A DNA stretch of 64,000 bases from Agromyces sp. 3263 (GTDB taxonomy: Bacteria; Actinomycetota; Actinomycetes; Actinomycetales; Microbacteriaceae): positions 620,001-684,000 of the forward strand of contig NZ_JAVDUV010000001.1 in the NCBI RefSeq assembly GCF_031456545.1. Direction: 5' to 3'. A program made the translations under genes and the position numbers. Positions 1 to 11,419 of this stretch are shown here, one piece after another. The first letter of the stretch is position 1. Every line of letters begins with the position of its first letter. The notes under the pieces were generated by a model, which saw only the letters and a program-made list of their open reading frames with translations, was not told the origin of the DNA and did no database searches.

Positions 1-1260
1 GGTGTACCGCTCGTCGGGCGCGAACACCACGAGGTCGGCGTCGCGGCCCACGGCGATCGCGCCCTTGGCCCAGAGGCCGACCCGGCGTGCGGGCGCCGCC
101 GACATCCACTCGACGACGCGGGCGAGCGGGATGCCGCGGCGTCGGGCTTCCGTCCACACGAGGCCGAGCCCGAGCTGCAGCGACGCGATGCCGCCCCACG
201 CCTCGGTGAAGTCGCCGTCGCCGGCGAACTTCAGCTCGGCGGGCGCCGGCGAGTGGTCGGAGACGATGAAGTCGATGACGCCCTCCTCGAGTCCGCACCA
301 CAGCGCATCGCGGTTCGCGGCATCCCGGATCGGTGGGCAGCACTTGAACGCGGTGGCGCCCGCCGGCACCTCCTCGGCCGTGAGCGTGAGGTAGTGCGGG
401 CATGTCTCGACGGTGAGGGGCACGCCGTCGGCCTTGGCTCCGGCGATGAGCCCGAGCGCGCTCGCCGCGCTGAGGTGGAGGATGTGCGCCCGCGCACCCG
501 TGCGCGATGACGCCTCGATGACCGCGGCGATGGCGGCGTGCTCGGCCGTCGCGGGACGCGACGCCAGGAAGTCCGCGTAGTCGCGGCCGTGCGAGTGTGG
601 CAGCGCGTGCGCCGCCGCGCCGATCACCGCGGCGTCCTCCGCGTGCACGATGAGCAGCGAATCGGCCGCCGCGACGACGCGCATGGCCGCCTCCATCTCG
701 CGGGCCGACACGGGCGGGAACTCGTCGACGCCCGAGTCGACGAGGAAGCACTTGAACCCGAACACGCCCTCGGCCACGAGCGGTTCGAGGTCGGCGAGGT
801 TGCCGGGCACGACCCCGCCCCAGAAGCCCACGTCGACGAAGACGCGTCCGCGCGCCGCCGCCCGCTTGGCCGCCAGGGCCGCGACCGACGTCGTCGGCGG
901 GATGCTGTTGAGCGGCATGTCGATGATCGTCGTGACGCCCCCGGCGGCGGCCGCCCGGGTCGCCGACGTGAAGCCCTCCCACTCGGTGCGGCCCGGCTCG
1001 TTCACGTGCACGTGCGTGTCGACGAGCCCGGGCATGAGCACCTCGTCATCGGCGAGCCGCACCACCTCCGCCGCGTCCCGCCCGAGGGCCGCCCCGAGCG
1101 GGGCGACGGCAAGGATCCGACCGTCGCGCACGCCGACCTCGGCGGGTGCGAACACGCCGTCCACGAGCACGCGCCCGCCTTCGAGCACGAGATCCAGGGG
1201 CCCGGATGCCGCGACGGGGCCGGATGCCGCAGCGGCCGTCCGCGGCATCCGCTCGCTCAT
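1..1260 (-). CDS. allB: Allantoinase AllB (3' end outside window)
   Basis: Cyclic amidohydrolase that opens the hydantoin ring of allantoin to allantoate in the cytoplasm. About 420 codons are visible and the C-terminus lies left of base 1; the family is usually about 450 residues. The metal-binding DTHVHVNEPGRTEW motif puts His83 and His85 near residue 81, the probable carboxylated Lys170 lies in FKCFLVDSG, and further ligands are His206 (HAED), His262 and Asp335 (SDHSP). The NEPGRTEW tail of the first motif separates allantoinase from dihydroorotase and hydantoinase. The ATG overlaps the stop of the upstream aminohydrolase by four bases (ATGA), so translation is probably coupled. Identification is firm from the motifs and the purine-catabolic neighbours. 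Confidence 0.93.
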   Translation of the reverse strand, partial: MSERMPRTAAAASGPVAASGPLDLVLEGGRVLVDGVFAPAEVGVRDGRILAVAPLGAALGRDAAEVVRLADDEVLMPGLVDTHVHVNEPGRTEWEGFTSATRAAAAGGVTTIIDMPLNSIPPTTSVAALAAKRAAARGRVFVDVGFWGGVVPGNLADLEPLVAEGVFGFKCFLVDSGVDEFPPVSAREMEAAMRVVAAADSLLIVHAEDAAVIGAAAHALPHSHGRDYADFLASRPATAEHAAIAAVIEASSRTGARAHILHLSAASALGLIAGAKADGVPLTVETCPHYLTLTAEEVPAGATAFKCCPPIRDAANRDALWCGLEEGVIDFIVSDHSPAPAELKFAGDGDFTEAWGGIASLQLGLGLVWTEARRRGIPLARVVEWMSAAPARRVGLWAKGAIAVGRDADLVVFAPDERYT

Positions 1261-2102
1261 CCCCATCGGCTGGCCGTGCGGCCGGCGGCCAGGCCGGTCA
1301 GCCGCACCTGCCGGTTGACGTCCTTGTAGAGCAGGTATCGGAACGGCCCGGGCCCGCCCGCGTAGCAGGCCTGCGGGCAGAACGCCCGGAGCCACATGAA
1401 GTCGCCGGCCTCGACCTCGACCCAGTCGCCGTTCAGGCGGTACACACCCTTGCCCTCGAGCACGAACAGCCCGTGCTCCATGACGTGCGTCTCGGCGAAG
1501 GGGATCACCCCACCCGGCTGGAAGGTCACGATGTTGACGTGCATGTCGTGCGCGAGGTCGTCGGGGTCGACGAACCGCGTCGTCGACCAGGCGCCGTTCG
1601 TGCCGGGCATCTCCTGCGGCGGCACGTCGGCGTCGCTCGTGACGAACGACGTCACCTCGTGGCCCTCGAGCGGCTCGTACGCCTTTCGGATCCACTGGAA
1701 GCTCGTGAACTCAGAGCCCTCGTTGGCGATCGCCCAGCTCGCCCCCGGCGCGAGGTAGGCGTAGCCGCCCGCCTCGAGCACGTGCTGGTCGCCCTCGAGC
1801 TCGAGCGTGAGCTCGCCCGCGGTCACGAACACGACGCCCTCGACCCCCTCCTCCCGCTCGGGCCAGTCGGCGCCGCCGCCCGGGCCGATCTCGACGATGA
1901 GCTGCGAGAACGTCGTCGCGAACCCGGCGATCGGCCGGGCGAGGATCCACGCGCGGGTGTTCGTGAACCCCGGCAGGTTGCTCGTGACGATGTCGCGCAG
2001 CACGCCCTTCGGGATGACCGTGTACGCCTCCGTCACGATCGCGCGATCGGTGAGCAGCTCGGTCTGCTCGGGCAGCCCGCCCTGCGGGGTGTAGTAGCTC
2101 AT
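1257..2102 (-). CDS. allE: (S)-ureidoglycine aminohydrolase (bicupin, AllE/YlbA type)
   Basis: A 281-residue double-cupin protein predicted to release ammonia from (S)-ureidoglycine, giving (S)-ureidoglycolate, downstream of allantoate hydrolysis. Two cupin halves are visible: the first around the ADWPEREEGVEGV stretch with a GELTLELEGD strand, the second with ETHVMEHGLFVLEGKGVYRL, where the His and Glu residues are the expected Mn ligands. The start ATG follows a strong AGGAGG. It lies 41 bases after the DUF6986-type gene and its stop overlaps the allB start. The N-terminal PxGGLPxQTxLxTDRA pattern is characteristic of the family as I know it. A generic cupin is the only alternative, and the context makes that unlikely. 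Confidence 0.88.
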   Translation of the reverse strand: MSYYTPQGGLPEQTELLTDRAIVTEAYTVIPKGVLRDIVTSNLPGFTNTRAWILARPIAGFATTFSQLIVEIGPGGGADWPEREEGVEGVVFVTAGELTLELEGDQHVLEAGGYAYLAPGASWAIANEGSEFTSFQWIRKAYEPLEGHEVTSFVTSDADVPPQEMPGTNGAWSTTRFVDPDDLAHDMHVNIVTFQPGGVIPFAETHVMEHGLFVLEGKGVYRLNGDWVEVEAGDFMWLRAFCPQACYAGGPGPFRYLLYKDVNRQVRLTGLAAGRTASRWG

Positions 2103-2143
2103 GGGACCTCCTCGTCCGTCGCCGCGGGGGCCGCGGCATCCGC

Positions 2144-3469
2144 TCAGCTCGTGGTGCTCGACGGGCTCGTCGGGCTCGTCGGGCTCGTCGGGCTCGTCGC
2201 GCCCGTGGCTCGGCGCGGGTGGGCGAGCGCCACGAGCGCCGTCTCGTCGAGGCCGGTGTCGGCTGCGACCTCGCCGGGCAGGATCGCCCCGCAGCGCACG
2301 CCGCGCAGCACGAACCCGGCGAGCGCGCGCACCGTCGCCGGCTCGTCGAGCACGGCACCGCCGGCCGTGCTCGCCTCGCCGGTCGCGTTCCGCAGGCGAG
2401 CGGACGCCTCGGCGTACCCCTCGCGGTAGAACGCGTAGGTGGCGATGAACCGCGTTGGCAGCTGGTGCGGGTGCAGGTCCCACCCCTGTGGGAACCCGCG
2501 CTCGAGCGAGCGGCGCACGAGCCGGGCGTGCAGCCGCCACGCCTCGTTGGTGCCGGCGCCGACGGGCAGCACGTTCGTCGACCCGTCCGAGAGCCGGATC
2601 CCCGTGCCGGCGACGGCGATCTGCATGAGGCCCTTCGCGAGGTCGGCGGCGGGATGCTCCATCGACTGGTACCTCGCCGCGATGCCGAGCGCGGCGCTGT
2701 AGTCGTAGGTGCCGTAGTGCAGCCCGCTGATGCGCCCGGGCACGGCGGTCGCGAGCTGGGCGAGTGGCGACCGTCCGTCGGCACCGAGCACGACCTGCGG
2801 GGTCTCGACCTGCACCTCGAACCGGAGCCTGCCGTCGGCGAGTCCGTGCGCGCGTTCGAGGGCGGCCGCGGCATCCGCCATCGCCTCGACCTGTGCGACG
2901 GTCGACACCTTCGGCAGCGTGAGCGCGAGCCCGTCGGGCAGTCCGCCGTGCTCCAGGAGGGCGGTCACGAACAGGTCGAGCGTGCGGATGCCGCGGGCAC
3001 GCGTCGCGGCTTCGAGCGACTTGATCCGGATGCCGACGAACGGCGGGGCGAACCCGGCGCCCTCGGCGGCGATGATGCGCTTCGCTGCGCGGACGGCGTC
3101 GGCGTCCTCGACGTCGTCGCCGCGGTCGCCGTACCCGTCCTCGAAGTCGACCCGGAGGTCTTCGATGGGTTCGAGCACGAGCTTCTGCTCGACCCCGGAG
3201 GCGACGGCCGCGGCGGTCGCGTCGTCGAGGCCGACCGCGACCGCGACCGCCTCGACCCCGCCGGCCCCGTCGACGGCCGCCAGCGCGTCGCGTCCCCACA
3301 GCGCCGGCAGCTCGGGCGTGTACCGGTCGGCGGGCACGTAGACGGTGTGCACCGGCTGGCGCGAGCCGTCGTCACCGGGATAGGCCGTGGCGAGGAGCCG
3401 GTCGGTCGCGGCGAGCCGGGCGTCGATCGCGGCGAGGGTGACGGCCGAGAGGGCGGTGCGCACGCTCAC
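2144..3469 (-). CDS. DUF6986-type aldolase-like protein (HpcH/HpaI/citrate-lyase fold)
   Basis: 441 residues, probably a TIM barrel related to HpcH/HpaI aldolases and CitE. Features seen are an acidic DFEDGYGDRGDD segment near residue 108, FVGIRIKSLE, FEVQVETPQ (a Glu that could bind metal) and the LHYGTYDYSAALGI segment. Proteins of this type often accompany malate synthase and allantoin genes in actinobacteria, but I know of no proven reaction; a C-C lyase acting on a glyoxylate- or malyl-type compound is plausible. The start is GTG overlapping the malate synthase stop (GTGA). The last about 20 residues are a low-complexity TSP repeat made by a nine-base tandem repeat and are unlikely to belong to the fold. 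Confidence 0.72.
   Translation of the reverse strand: MSVRTALSAVTLAAIDARLAATDRLLATAYPGDDGSRQPVHTVYVPADRYTPELPALWGRDALAAVDGAGGVEAVAVAVGLDDATAAAVASGVEQKLVLEPIEDLRVDFEDGYGDRGDDVEDADAVRAAKRIIAAEGAGFAPPFVGIRIKSLEAATRARGIRTLDLFVTALLEHGGLPDGLALTLPKVSTVAQVEAMADAAAALERAHGLADGRLRFEVQVETPQVVLGADGRSPLAQLATAVPGRISGLHYGTYDYSAALGIAARYQSMEHPAADLAKGLMQIAVAGTGIRLSDGSTNVLPVGAGTNEAWRLHARLVRRSLERGFPQGWDLHPHQLPTRFIATYAFYREGYAEASARLRNATGEASTAGGAVLDEPATVRALAGFVLRGVRCGAILPGEVAADTGLDETALVALAHPRRATGATSPTSPTSPTSPSSTTS
2163..2198. repeat. Nine-base tandem repeat (GGGCTCGTC x4) in the aldolase-like gene
   Basis: Four exact copies in the 3' end of the DUF6986-type gene, encoding a Thr-Ser-Pro repeat on the minus strand. 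Liable to slippage; copy-number change stays in frame. Confidence 0.85.
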
Positions 3470-5064
3470 TCCAGCAGTTCGTAGGCCGGGAGGGTGAGGA
3501 AGTCGACGTACTCGTCGGCGAGGCAGAGCTCGGCGACGAGGCGGGCGGCGGGCTCGGTGTAGGCGGCGAACCGCTCGGGAGTCGTCTCAGCGCGGAGCTT
3601 CGCGACCTCCTCGTCGAACACCTCGCGCACGAGCTCGGGCGTCATCGTGCGCCGGGTGTCGGCGAGCACCACGCCGTGGCGGAGGTGCTGCCACACCTGC
3701 GATCGGGAGATCTCCGCCGTTGCCGCATCCTCCATGAGGCTGTGCAGGGCGACCGCGCCGCTGCCCGCGAGCCATGCGGCCGTGTAGGCGACGCCGACCG
3801 AGAGGTTCGTGCGCAGGCCCGCCTCGGTGACGGCACCGCCGGTCGAGGCGACGTCGAGCAGTTCGGCGGCCGACACGTCGACCTCGGGCCGCTGCCGGTC
3901 GAGCTGGTTCGGCCGGTCGCCGAGTACCGAGTCGAACACCTCTCGACAGACGGGCACGAGGTCGGGATGGGCCACCCACGACCCGTCGAAGCCGTCGTTC
4001 GCCTCGCGGGTCTTGTCGGCCCGCACCTTCTCGAAGGCGACGGCGGTCGCCTCGGGGTCGGCGCGGTTCGGCACGAACGCCGCCATGCCGCCCATCGCGA
4101 CGGCGCCGCGGCGGTGGCAGGTCTGCACGAGCAGCTCGGTGTAGGCGCGCATGAACGGCGCGGTCATCTGCACGTCGGCCCGATCGGGCACGATGAACTC
4201 CGGGCCCGCGTCGCGGAAGACCTTGATGATGCTGAACAGGTAGTCCCAGCGGCCGGCGTTCAGGCCCGACACGTGCTCGCGCAGCTCCCAGAGGATCTCG
4301 TCCATCTCGAACGCCGCCGGGATGGTCTCGATGAGCACCGTGGCCCGAATGGTGCCGAGCGGCAGGTCGAGCGCCTCCTGCGCGTACACGAACACGTCGT
4401 TCCAGAGTCTCGCCTCGAGCCGCCCCTCGAGCTTCGGCAGGTAATAGAACGGGCCGTCGCCGTTGTCGAGGAGCTGCCGCGCGGTGTGGAAGAAGTGCAG
4501 CCCGAAGTCGACGAGCGAGCCCGAGCCGCGCTCGCCGTCGATGAGCACGTGCTTCTCGGGCAGGTGCCAGCCGCGCGGGCGGGTGACGACGGTGGGCCTC
4601 CGGATGTCGTCGCGCAGCGCGTACGCCTTGCCCTCGGGCGAGGTGTACGCGAGGGTGCCGGATGCCGCGTCGCGGAGGTTCCGCACGCTCGCCACCACGT
4701 TCGCCCAGGTCGGGCTCGACGCGTCCTCGAGGTCGGCGAGCCACACGCGTGCGCCGGAGTTCAGGGCGTTGATCGCCATCTTCGCCGGCGACGCCGGACC
4801 GGTGATCTCGACCCGGCGGTCGGCGAGCGCGGGCGGCGGCGGCGGCACCAGCCAGTGTGCGGCGCGGGTCTCGGCGGTCTCGGGGAGGAAGTCGAGCGTC
4901 TCCCCGTGGGCGATCCGCTCCCGGCGCTCGGCGCGTGCGTCGAGGAGCTGGCGGCGTCGGGAGTCGAAGCGCAGGTGGAGTTCCTCGACGAACGCGAGCG
5001 CCTCGGCGGTGAGGATCTCCTCGCCACCCGGGACCTCGCTGTCACGGGCGATCTCGATGCTCAT
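3466..5064 (-). CDS. aceB: Malate synthase A
   Basis: Condenses glyoxylate with acetyl-CoA to malate. The 532 residues match the usual length of the A isoform. The signature region reads RATVLIETIPAAFEMDEIL, then SGLNAGRWDYLFSIIK, with the catalytic Arg and Mn-binding Glu/Asp in these strands, followed by MRAYTELLVQTCHRRGA. The start at 5064 (MSIEIARDSE) is preferred over an in-frame start 75 bases upstream because it gives the normal length and has a GGGAG upstream. First gene of the leftward purine operon, it would recycle glyoxylate from ureidoglycolate breakdown. No isocitrate lyase is adjacent, which supports an allantoin-linked rather than acetate-linked role. Confidence 0.93.
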   Translation of the reverse strand: MSIEIARDSEVPGGEEILTAEALAFVEELHLRFDSRRRQLLDARAERRERIAHGETLDFLPETAETRAAHWLVPPPPPALADRRVEITGPASPAKMAINALNSGARVWLADLEDASSPTWANVVASVRNLRDAASGTLAYTSPEGKAYALRDDIRRPTVVTRPRGWHLPEKHVLIDGERGSGSLVDFGLHFFHTARQLLDNGDGPFYYLPKLEGRLEARLWNDVFVYAQEALDLPLGTIRATVLIETIPAAFEMDEILWELREHVSGLNAGRWDYLFSIIKVFRDAGPEFIVPDRADVQMTAPFMRAYTELLVQTCHRRGAVAMGGMAAFVPNRADPEATAVAFEKVRADKTREANDGFDGSWVAHPDLVPVCREVFDSVLGDRPNQLDRQRPEVDVSAAELLDVASTGGAVTEAGLRTNLSVGVAYTAAWLAGSGAVALHSLMEDAATAEISRSQVWQHLRHGVVLADTRRTMTPELVREVFDEEVAKLRAETTPERFAAYTEPAARLVAELCLADEYVDFLTLPAYELLE

Positions 5065-5186
5065 GCGGCGGCCGCTCCCTTCCGGGTCGATACTCCTCGC
5101 GCTGCCCTCATCTTGGCGCAGATGCGTGCCCGGCGTCACCGGATCGAGCGCAAGTCCCCGGCGTAGACTCCGACAAAGGAGTGTGC

Positions 5187-6670
5187 ATGGATCACATCGA
5201 CGTGACCGTCAACGGACGGCGACACCCGTTGCGGGGCATCGCTGCGCAGACGACCACCCTGGACTGGCTTCGCAGCCTCGGTCTCACCGGCTGCAAGGAG
5301 GGGTGCGCCGAGGGCGAGTGCGGCGCCTGCGCCGTGCTGCTGGCCACCGACGACGACCATGGCGGCACCGAGTGGACGGCGGTGAACGCCTGCCTCGTGC
5401 CGGTCGCGGCGCTCGCAGGTCAAGAGCTCGTCACCGCCGAGGGCCTCGGCTCCCCCGAGCGCCCGCACCCCGTGCAGGCCGGGCTGGCCGCGGCGGGCGG
5501 GTCGCAGTGCGGGTACTGCACCCCTGGCTTCGCGTGCAGCATGGCCGCCGAGTTCTACCGCCGCGACCGCCACGAGGGCGACATCGAGGCACCGGATGCC
5601 GCGGCCACCGTGGAGGGCCGCACCGACGCCCATCACGGCCCGAACGGCTTCGACCTGCACGCGCTGAGCGGCAATCTCTGTCGCTGCACGGGCTACCGTC
5701 CGATCCGGGATGCCGCCTACGCGCTCGCCTCCCCCGATGCCGACGACCCGCTCGCCGAGCGCCGCTCGCGACCGGCGCCCGAGTCCCTGCCGACGCGCCT
5801 CGACGGTGATGACGGACGGTTCGTGCGGCCCGCCTCCCTCGACGCGGCGCTCGCCCTGCTCGGCGAGGAGCCCGACGCGACCGTCGTCGCGGGCACCACC
5901 GACTGGGGCGTCGACGTGAACCTCCGCGGCCGGCGGGCGGCGCTCACCATCGCCATCGAGCGCCTGCCCGAGCTGCGCACCTTCACCGTCGGCGACGCGA
6001 GCATCGAGCTCGGCGCCGCGCTCACCCTTGCCGAGGTGCAGCGCCGCCTCGACGGGCGCGTCCCGCTGCTCGCCGACCTGTTCCCGCAGTTCGCGTCGCC
6101 CCTCATCCGCAACCGGGCCACGATCGGGGGCAACCTCGGCACCGCCTCCCCCATCGGCGACACGGCCCCCGCGCTGCTCGCGCTCGAGGGCGTCGTCGTG
6201 CTCATCTCGGCCGACGGCGAGCGCGAGGTGGACCTCGCGGACTACTTCACCGGCTACCGGCAGACCGTGCGCCGGCCCGGCGAGCTCATCCGCTCGGTGC
6301 GGATCCCGCTCCCACTCGCCGGCCTCGCCGCGTTCCACAAGGTGGCGAAGCGGCGGTTCGACGACATCTCGAGCGTCGCCGTGGCGTTCGCGCTCGACCT
6401 CGACGACGACGGCACCGTCACGGCCGCGCGGATCGGGCTGGGCGGGGTCGCCGCGACGCCGCTGCGTGCCCGTGCCACGGAGGCGGCGCTCGCCGGGCGC
6501 CCGTGGAACGACGAGACCGCCCGCGACGCGGCATCCGTGCTGGCGACCGAGGGCACCCCGATGTCGGATCACCGGGCGAGCGCCGAATACCGCTCGCTCA
6601 TGCTCGGCACCGCGCTGCTGAAGCTGCACCGGTCGCATCCGGCCGCACCGATCGCCGAGGGGGTGCCGGC

Positions 6671-6674
<4 letters not shown>
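5187..6674 (+). CDS. xdhA: Xanthine dehydrogenase small subunit (2Fe-2S and FAD domains)
   Basis: Electron-transfer subunit of a molybdenum hydroxylase oxidising hypoxanthine and xanthine. Residues 1-85 form a plant-type ferredoxin domain with Cys36, Cys40, Cys45 and Cys48; residues 86-170 form the second 2Fe-2S domain with QCGYCTPGF near 107 and CRCTGY near 165. The rest is a CO dehydrogenase-flavoprotein-type FAD domain with RNRATIGGNLGTASPIGD. The ATG at 5187 is chosen over a GTG at 5181 because the AAAGGA at 5175 is then correctly spaced. A TAGACT -10-like box lies at 5164-5169. The stop overlaps xdhB (ATGA). It is divergent from aceB, so the 120-base gap carries both promoters. Confidence 0.93.
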
Positions 6675-9145
<2,471 letters not shown>

Positions 9146-9153
9146 GAGGCCGC

Positions 9154-10008
9154 GTGGACTGGGTCGACGCCCTGCAGCGACTGCGCGCCTCGCGCACGCC
9201 GGCGGTGCTCGTCACGGTCGCGATGGTGCGCGGGCACGCGCCGCGCAACGGCGGGGCGAAGATGGTGGTCTCGGCGGATGCCGCGTTCGGCACGGTCGGC
9301 GGCGGCAACCTCGAGCAGACCGCCCTGCACCGGGCGCGCGAGCTGCTCGCCGATGGCTTCGCCGCCGCCGAGCCCGAGCTGCTCACGCTCACGCTGAGCG
9401 ACAAGGCCGTCGCCGACTACGGCGTGCAGTGCTGCGGAGGAGAGGTCACCATGCTGCTGGAACCCGTGCCGGTCGTGCCCGCCGTCGCCGTGTTCGGGCT
9501 CGGCCACGTCGGGCTCGAACTCGCCCGTATCCTCGCGCGGCAGCCGATCGAGCTGACCCTCGTCGACTCGCGGGCCGAGATGCTGGCGCCCGAGCGGTTG
9601 GGCGCGGCGCGGGGCTCGGGCTCGGGCTCGGGCCCGCTGTCCGACGCCGTCGCGACCGTCGTCGTGCGGCAGCTGCCCGTGCCCGAGGCGGCGCTCGCCG
9701 ACCTGCCGACCGGAGCGCACGTGCTCGTCATGACGCACGATCACGTCGAGGACCTCGCCATCGTCGAGTCCGCGCTGCGCACGCCGGGCATCGGTTCGAT
9801 CGGACTCATCGGCTCGCGATCGAAATGGGCGCGGTTCCGGGCGCAGCTGCTCGCGGCGGGCGTCGCCGAGGACGACCTGGCCCGCGTGTCCACGCCGATC
9901 GGCATCGACGGGATCCGCTCCAAGGAGCCCGCCGCGATCGCGGTGAGCGTCGCCGCGCGCGTGCTGCAGCTCGTCGAGGCGCGGGTGCCCGAGCAGTCCG
10001 CGCGCTGA
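9154..10008 (+). CDS. xdhC: XdhC molybdenum-cofactor maturation factor
   Basis: 284 residues. XdhC-family proteins bind the sulfurated molybdenum cofactor and load it into xanthine dehydrogenase. The N-terminal XdhC/CoxI domain includes VTVAMVRGHAPRNGGAKMVV and the QCCGGEVTMLLEP motif with the paired Cys; the C-terminal Rossmann part carries VAVFGLGHVGLELARIL and IGLIGSRSKWARFRAQL. GTG start with an AGGAGG that overlaps the stop of xdhB. A short Gly-Ser repeat (GSGSGSG) sits between the two domains. Last gene of the rightward purine operon, followed by a long hairpin in the gap facing the alditol oxidase gene. Confidence 0.9.
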   Translation: MDWVDALQRLRASRTPAVLVTVAMVRGHAPRNGGAKMVVSADAAFGTVGGGNLEQTALHRARELLADGFAAAEPELLTLTLSDKAVADYGVQCCGGEVTMLLEPVPVVPAVAVFGLGHVGLELARILARQPIELTLVDSRAEMLAPERLGAARGSGSGSGPLSDAVATVVVRQLPVPEAALADLPTGAHVLVMTHDHVEDLAIVESALRTPGIGSIGLIGSRSKWARFRAQLLAAGVAEDDLARVSTPIGIDGIRSKEPAAIAVSVAARVLQLVEARVPEQSAR

Positions 10009-10046
10009 GCCCACGGCGTCTGCCGCCCACGCGGCATCCGCTCATT

Positions 10047-10118
10047 GCGCTGGAATCCCGCTCGCGCAGCAGAATCCCATGTGCGGAGGATTCCGGCGCG
10101 CGAACGGGATTCCAGCGC
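10047..10118. repeat. Nested long inverted repeat between convergent genes
   Basis: Outer arms GCGCTGGAATCCCG (10047-10060) and its exact complement (10105-10118), then TCGCGC/GCGCGA (10062-10067/10098-10103), then GAATCC/GGATTC (10072-10077/10088-10093). The whole 72 bases can fold into one long hairpin. It sits between the stops of xdhC and the alditol oxidase gene, so it may act as a bidirectional terminator; it also looks like a REP- or MITE-type intergenic palindrome. Confidence 0.6.
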
Positions 10119-10151
10119 GCCGGGTGGCGCGGGCAACGTCCGCGCGTTGAC

Positions 10152-11411
10152 TCAGAGGCCGAGTCGCGCGAGGTAGGCGTTGCGGAAGCGGCCCTCGGGG
10201 TCGAAGCGGGCCCGGAGCGCGGCGAAGTCGTCCCAGCGGGGGTAGCGGCGCCGCACCTCGTCGCCCGGCAGCGTGAACACCTTGCCCCAATGGGGGCGGG
10301 TGGTCGCAGGCAGTGCCGCCTCGATGGAGGGCAGCAGGGCGGTGACCGCCGGCTCGTCGCGCACCCACGTGAAATGGAGGCCGACCACCTCGGTGCCGTA
10401 CGCCCCGCTCAGCCACAGGTCGTCGCCGCGCACCGTGCGCACCTCGCACACCTGCAGCAGCGGCGCGATGCGGTCGGCGAGGCCCCGCACCGCCTCGAGC
10501 GCCGCCACCGCATCGGCCCTGGGCACGAGGTACTCCGACTGCAGCTCCTCCCCCGCCGACGGCGTGAACTCGAGCCTGAAGTGCGGCAGGCGTTCGAACC
10601 ACGGGCCCGGCGCTCCGAGCTGCTCCGTGCACGCGTCGGCCGGCAGCCCGATGATCGGATGCCGCGCCTGGGTCGCCGCGTGGGCGCCGAGTCGTTCGAC
10701 GACCGTACGACGCCGCTCCGCGGCATCCGCGTCGAACGGCAGCCGCTGCTTCACCCAGAGCTGGTCGGCGACGTCGGTGCGGGACCACCGCGTGAAGATG
10801 CTGACGCTCGTGCCGAGCGAGGTCACCGCGTCGAGGTCGGCGAGGATCGCATCCCACGCGGGCGCCTCGTACACGGTCTGCGCGACGTCGTAGGTCGGCT
10901 CGACGTCCAGCTCGAGCCCCGTGACGACGCCCAGGGCGCCGAGGTGCACGATGGCCCCCGCGAAGTCGGCGTCGCCGCGCACGAGGGTGCGGGACTCGCC
11001 GTTCGGCGTGATGAACCCGATGCCGCGCACGGCCGTGGCGAGCGAGCCGATGCCGTCGCCCGATCCGTGCGTGCCGGTGCCGACGGCGCCGGGCACCGAG
11101 ATGTGCGGCAGCGAGGCGAGGTTCGCGAGCGCGAGGCCCTTCTGCTGCAGTATCGGCGCGAGGTCGCCGTATCTCGGCGCACCCGTGAGCCGCACGGCAC
11201 CGGGCGCGCTCGAGGCGTCGACGTCGACCGGCAGCCGGTCGGTCGCGATGAGGGTGCCCTCGGTGTCGGCGAGGTCGTTGAACGAGTGCCGGGTGCCGAG
11301 CACCCGGAACGGTCCGTCGCCGGCGAGCACCTCCTGCAGCTCCTCCAGCGATGACGGATGCACGATCCGCTGCGCCCGATAGGTCAGGTTGCCGGCCCAG
11401 TTGCGTTCCAT
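10152..11411 (-). CDS. FAD-linked alditol oxidase (xylitol/sorbitol oxidase type)
   Basis: 419 residues of the vanillyl-alcohol-oxidase fold with a C-terminal ALO domain. It resembles the known Streptomyces alditol oxidase along its length: NWAGNLTY near the start, VLGTRHSFND with His42 at the position of the covalent flavin link, LPHISVPGAVGTGTHGSG for FAD binding, TEQLGAPGPWFERLPHFR and RPHWGKVFTLP. Such enzymes oxidise the primary alcohol of polyols with O2, giving an aldose and H2O2. Related proteins are often labelled arabinonolactone or gulonolactone oxidase. It begins eight bases after the GH43 gene with AGGAG before the ATG, so it is the last gene of the arabinan operon. The substrate (arabitol, xylitol or another polyol) is not readable from sequence. 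Confidence 0.82.
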   Translation of the reverse strand: MERNWAGNLTYRAQRIVHPSSLEELQEVLAGDGPFRVLGTRHSFNDLADTEGTLIATDRLPVDVDASSAPGAVRLTGAPRYGDLAPILQQKGLALANLASLPHISVPGAVGTGTHGSGDGIGSLATAVRGIGFITPNGESRTLVRGDADFAGAIVHLGALGVVTGLELDVEPTYDVAQTVYEAPAWDAILADLDAVTSLGTSVSIFTRWSRTDVADQLWVKQRLPFDADAAERRRTVVERLGAHAATQARHPIIGLPADACTEQLGAPGPWFERLPHFRLEFTPSAGEELQSEYLVPRADAVAALEAVRGLADRIAPLLQVCEVRTVRGDDLWLSGAYGTEVVGLHFTWVRDEPAVTALLPSIEAALPATTRPHWGKVFTLPGDEVRRRYPRWDDFAALRARFDPEGRFRNAYLARLGL

Positions 11412-11419
11412 CGTGCTCC

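Noticed and set aside
1..1260. Dihydroorotase or hydantoinase instead of allantoinase
   Set aside because: The NEPGRTEW extension of the metal motif and the adjoining ureidoglycine aminohydrolase gene favour allantoinase.
2163..2198. Tandem repeat as a possible CRISPR start
   Set aside because: Units are nine bases with no spacers and lie inside a coding frame.
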